64,000 nucleotides of DNA from Endothia cerciana (taxonomy: Eukaryota; Ascomycota; Sordariomycetes; Diaporthales; Cryphonectriaceae): assembly GCA_026119935.1 (NCBI GenBank), contig JALRMH010000066.1, positions 62,001 to 126,000 of the forward strand, read 5' to 3'. Below the pieces are notes generated by a model. The model made no database searches. It saw nothing but the letters and a program-made list of their open reading frames with translations, and was not told the origin of the DNA. The position numbers and the translations under genes were made by a program. Shown here piece after piece: positions 60,099 through 64,000 of this stretch (the first letter of the stretch is position 1; each line of letters begins with the position of its first letter).

Positions 60099-61539
60099 CT
60101 TCGCAGGTGACTTTAAGTAGAACGAGATTAGGTAGCAGGCTGAAGGCAACGACGGGTAGAATTCCTGACCAGAGAAATCAAATCATAAGGTGAGGAATCA
60201 AAGAAAGCCAGACGCGAAGCAAACCAAAAAAAACGCAGAAAATGGTAAGGGTTATACAAGCTTCTGTCCGTTAAAGGGTCGTCGAGAATACGGCGTCGAT
60301 CCAGGTTTGTTGCCCACCAAATTACGGTCATTCCAAAGGGGGATTCCATCCCAGTCCAGGCCAGGCCCCAAAACAGTTTTGGTCCCATCGGGGATGCCCC
60401 AACCCTGGTGTCGCTTGCAGGCAGGGGACGGGTTAGGTCTCATAGATGGTCCGCGCAGCAGGCTGTTTCTGGCCACCATGTACAGTCTAGCAGCATCATT
60501 TACTAATTAGTGATTTCATCATCCTGACACTGTTTGCCTTGTGCCCCAGACAGGCTTCTACACCCGCGATCTGTAATCCAATCGGGAGTGAACAGCCCTG
60601 TTTGTCATTGAACTTTAAAAGTCATAACAGCCAGGACTCTCCTGAGATCATCCTATAATTACCTACACATATCCAGTCTCAATAAATTGGCATGGGGATC
60701 ATCCGGTATCTTGCTAGGGGTTGTTGGTGCCACCGAGGCCTCGAGGCCGGCGTCTTCATAGAATTAGAACATGCCATCGTGCGACTATGCTTCATATCTA
60801 TGTTGAAACGTACTCTCCGCCGCGAAAGGGGCTTGCAGGCTCGAGACTCTAGGGATCCAGAGACCAGGGTATGTTAGACCCGGCTGTGCCGGTGCCAATC
60901 AACAGGTGACAGACCGACTTCCTGCAAGTGATACGTCGAATATCATGAGTCGGGTACGCACGATAGCTACCTGGGTCTTGTTCAGGGGCTCATCGATCCC
61001 AATTTCCTTGATCCTTTTCTTCTAGAACCAGCTTCCACGCCGAATCCTTGCGGTCCTTTATCCACAAGGCTGTCTAGCAGGACCCTCGCGAGCACTGATT
61101 CTGGCTGGCACAAGGAGGGCATACTCAGCTGTGGTCAGAGCGTGGGCTGTTCTTTTTAGTATGAAGCATCTGATAAGTTTCCATGCTTGGCCATGTGGTG
61201 TCGTGACATATCCATTCCCCACCAATACGTATACCAATCCCGCACCTCCAAATCGTACGAGCCTGCTCGGAATGCAGACCAGAACGGGCAGGCGCTGGCC
61301 TTCAGATCCGGTACAGGGAGATACAACAGTCCAAGGTGGCTGAAACAGCAAGCGAGTGATCGCTGTTGCAGTACACAGTAGAGGATATTGGTGACCGAGA
61401 CTGTAATGAGGTCAGTTCCCAAGATCAACCTCCAGGAACGAACGTGAGAAGGTCAGAAGATCGATTTGCGAATAAGGTGAATATCTAGGAATATGCGTGC
61501 AGAATGAGGCCTTGTCCCCGGTGCAATACATGCAGGTGC
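60099..61539. other. Spacer between receptor and SDR genes
   Basis: This 1.4 kb holds the receptor promoter and the 3' UTR of the dehydrogenase. No additional gene was supported. Confidence 0.5.
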
Positions 61540-62635
61540 TCATGCCAGGCGCATACCCTTCGTCTTGAGTTGTTCCCACAGCTTCTCCTCCTCGACCAAG
61601 ATGTTTTTCCCACTGAACTCGCCCTCCAGGTCAATAGGCGGCAGGAGAGCCTGGTACGGGACAGTCCGTACTCGGACGTCAGATTTCCCGCTCCCGTGCT
61701 TCGCAAACTGCATGCCCTCGACAACATCTCCATTCCCATACTGCTCCTCGGTTACTAGGCGAAGCATAATCTCTCCACACTCGGTAGCTGTCATATTCAT
61801 ATCCTGTTCCCTCACCTTACCCGTGCAGTGATCTGCCAAGACGGCGGGGGTGAACGTTGTAGCCGGGCACATACACGCAACCCGGATACCGAGGCGAGCT
61901 TTCATCTGCGCCAGGGACAGGGTGAAAGCGGCCAGTCCGCCCTTGGACGTGTTATACAACGGCGTACCGATGCTAGGGAGATAAGCGCTCATGGAGGCCA
62001 CGAGAAGGAGATTGCCGGCGATCTTATTCGACAGCCAATAGTCGAGAGCGATCTGTGTAAAACGGATGGGGCCCGTCAGGTTGACCGCCAGAATGTGGTA
62101 GAACTGACCATTAGGGTCATCCTTCGCAAGTGGCGAGATACCGGGGGGGTGCCAGAAGGCGGAACTCGGAGGCTCCCTAGACATTTTGGGATTCTCCGCT
62201 TAGCAGCAGTCCATGACCCTCGATTTGGCATTGGTGGGGCGAGTAAGTAGGTAGGTCAAGACGTACCAGATACCGGCACCGGGACAAAGCAGGTCGATCC
62301 TGGGAAAGGTCTTCAAGGCAAACTCCCAAGTCTGGGAGATAGAGCTCCAGTTGGACTGATCGCACACATGGTACAAGGCAGAAGGGCCTTTGGGGGCCGG
62401 GTGTGGAAACTTGGCGATTAGGGCCTTTGCTTCATCTCGCAACGCAATGTCCGCAAAAATGACAGAGCATCCAGAAAGAAGGAGCTGCTCAGCAAAAGCG
62501 AGATTGATGCCTGATTCAGAGAAATGAGCACTTGGTCGGGGTGAGACTTGCAAGCGAGGGAAGGAATGCGGCGTCACACTTACCACTGCCAGCGCCAGTC
62601 ACGATGGCAAATTTTCCCTTGACGTCGAAAGACAT
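61540..62635 (-). CDS. Short-chain dehydrogenase/reductase
   Basis: Exons 62584-62635, 62267-62510 and 61540-62176 give 310 aa. This is a classical SDR with an NAD(P)-binding Rossmann fold. The cofactor loop TGAGSGI is at residues 13-19, with acidic D (IFADIALRDEA) after strand 2, which favours NAD over NADP. Catalytic N131 (ILAVNLTGP), S160/S162 (LLLVASMSAY), Y173 and K177 (YNTSK) are present. The pattern is close to the 15-hydroxyprostaglandin-dehydrogenase-like fungal SDRs; the natural substrate cannot be read from sequence. The usual NNAG motif after strand 4 is CPGAG. The last ~60 residues extend beyond the core. The splice after the first 52 nt joins GAGS to GINLAF, restoring the glycine motif. 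Confidence 0.92.
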
Positions 62636-62795
62636 GTTGAGCGGTCGGAATAGTATCTCCAAGAGCAGTGCGGAATGTCAAGAACACGAGATGCCAAGAA
62701 AATGATCTGGCGGGGGTAGAAATATGATAAGGACGAGGTTCAAGACATGGAATATGGATATCTCTTGCAAAAAGCGGTGTAAATTTTCATCTATC

Positions 62796-62808
62796 AAAAC
62801 AACAACAC

Positions 62809-62840
<32 letters not shown>

Positions 62841-62842
62841 AA
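62796..62842. repeat. CAA trinucleotide repeat
   Basis: About 14 imperfect CAA units lie 150-200 bp upstream of the SDR start. Confidence 0.95.
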
Positions 62843-63044
62843 GCACCGAAAAACCAGTGACGTGTAGATCCGGAGTCCCCGTCACTGAAAGTGTTTGCCT
62901 CCGTTCCATGTCACTGATGGGGACAAAGTAATGGGGACAAAGACAACGCATACTGCTAATCGATGGCGCACCATGACCACACACAATACATTTGCAATGC
63001 AAATGCATAATATTTCTTACGAAAATCAATGATTACTTGCTAAA

Positions 63045-63063
63045 TATAATAATAATAATAATT
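63045..63063. repeat. AAT trinucleotide repeat
   Basis: Five to six AAT units lie in the AT-rich right end. Confidence 0.9.
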
Positions 63064-63530
63064 TCACTTCACGCTAGCTAAAAGTATACCTAAATACATA
63101 CATAGCGCGTAAAATAGGCATGCGGACTCTGTGCGAATACTCTAACCGAGGGGCAAAATGTTTCAGGGCAAATTCTATGTATTACGCTACAGAGAGAAGA
63201 GAAGAGATATGGCTGGTGCAAGCAAAGGCTGCGAGGTCTAGTCTAGGGCAGGTGGTTGGCTGCAACCTGCACGGGCCACACAGTGGTGGGCCCTTGCACA
63301 TAAAACCTTTGCCTGGAGGTTGGACAAAAACCCCTCGCTGCGATCGTTCCGCGACCCTCCCGCGGTCTCTCCTCGTTGCGTCCTGAAAAATTACTTGCTA
63401 ACTAGCTGTTCTGCCTTTGTTTAAATTGATATGCCTCCTTTCCTAACACTCTTATTAGCTACACTAGTATTTAAACTACTTGATTATATCAACTGTAGTT
63501 CGAGTCTGAAGGTTGGAGTAGATAGCATCT

Positions 63531-63684
63531 CCCCTGAATGCTTAGGTCTTTGCTGCTCACGGTAGCGAACTGTGGTCCTTCCCCCTGATCGCTTGGGATC
63601 CTGCTACCAACGGTGGGGACTTGTGATATCTTCCCCCTAAATGCTTGGGATTTTGCCACCCACAGTGGAGAATTGAGATCCTTC
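63531..63684. repeat. 51-bp tandem repeat, three copies
   Basis: Three diverged copies start at about 63531, 63582 and 63633. Shared words are CCCCTGAATGCTT/CCCCTGATCGCTT/CCCCTAAATGCTT and later GGTAGCGAACTG/GGTGGGGACTTG/AGTGGAGAATTG. The unit is a multiple of three, and the minus strand is open through all copies, giving a 17-residue peptide repeat (SPLWVAKSQAFRG, then QVPTVGSRIPSDQGE, then QFATVSSKDLSIQG). No start or domain makes it a gene here. Confidence 0.8.
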
Positions 63685-64000
63685 GGCAACTTTGAGAGAG
63701 ACCCAACAAACTCCTTTACAGTTTCTCCGTAGGTGATGATCTGAATTGCGATGGATTCGATCCCTACGCCAAACCGAGGGGCTTCTCATCCTCGCGACTC
63801 AACGCATGATCATCGTCAATGTCCGTAGCGAATACGGTGTGTAACTACATAGTGCAGGACCATGACGGAGGGATAGCTTCGTAGTTAAAATAAGACCCTC
63901 TTCCAATCCATAGGCCATCATAAACAAGAAGGAAGATTCCGCGTGCCATCGCATCTTTTCTTTCCAGGCTGAATACAACATCAGTGGTGCCATTTCGATA

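Larger units (their letters stand above)
62636..64000. other. AT-richer right end with simple repeats
   Basis: Upstream of the SDR gene the DNA becomes AT-richer, with CAA and AAT repeats and a 51-bp tandem repeat. No gene was supported. A 64-codon minus-strand frame at 63799-63993 runs near the window edge and could belong to something outside it. Confidence 0.5.

Noticed and set aside
63745..63765. tRNA T-arm-like sequence on the minus strand
   Set aside because: The GATCGAATCC-like word lacks a paired stem and the rest of a cloverleaf.
1..64000. CRISPR arrays, operons or prokaryotic elements
   Set aside because: The gene structures are spliced and fungal. No regularly spaced short repeats with unique spacers were seen.

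Overview
The window reads as nuclear DNA of a filamentous ascomycete (Pezizomycotina; probably Sordariomycetes, which is an inference). The genes carry short introns of about 46-255 bp with GT-AG ends and CTAAC/CTGAC-type branch sites. Gene content is fungal: an ISWI remodeller with a fungal-type C-terminus, TEN1, a SAT4/PTH11-like rhodopsin-domain receptor, a GH10 xylanase with a CBM1 tail, a HET-domain relic and a pogo/Fot1-type transposase relic. I rebuilt gene models by joining open frames across splice sites and checked that every model keeps frame.

Layout. 1-5.9 kb: gene-poor, with microsatellites and pyrimidine-rich stretches. 5.9-9.7 kb: a six-exon membrane protein (DUF7703-like, +) and a HAPSTR1/C16orf72-like protein (-). 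12.8-32.2 kb: a housekeeping block with ISWI ATPase (+), eIF3i (-), C1-tetrahydrofolate synthase with a possible mitochondrial leader (+), ribosomal protein L18 (+), mitochondrial rRNA 2'-O-methyltransferase MRM2 (-), an unrecognised coiled-coil/AT-hook protein (-) and the OST3/OST6 oligosaccharyltransferase subunit (+). 32.2-38.0 kb: gene-poor, with a decayed HET fragment. 38.1-40.4 kb: telomere-capping subunit TEN1 (-) and ESCRT-III Snf7/Vps32 (+). 43.7-51.1 kb: one very large acidic, low-complexity protein (about 2,407 aa).

52-64 kb is the accessory end. It holds a secreted GH10-CBM1 xylanase with a GC-AG intron, a 3' remnant of an amidohydrolase/decarboxylase abutting a broken pogo-type transposase N-terminus, a tRNA-Cys, the rhodopsin-domain receptor and a short-chain dehydrogenase. 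It ends in AT-richer DNA with simple repeats and a 51-bp tandem repeat.

Most genes are independent housekeeping functions (chromatin, translation, one-carbon metabolism, mitochondrial ribosome maturation, N-glycosylation, telomere capping, endosomal sorting) rather than one pathway. I found no clearly new multi-gene system. The observations most worth following are the two-isoform architecture of the giant acidic protein, the candidate dual-targeted C1-THF synthase, the hairpin inside the RPL18 intron, and the transposase/amidohydrolase junction.
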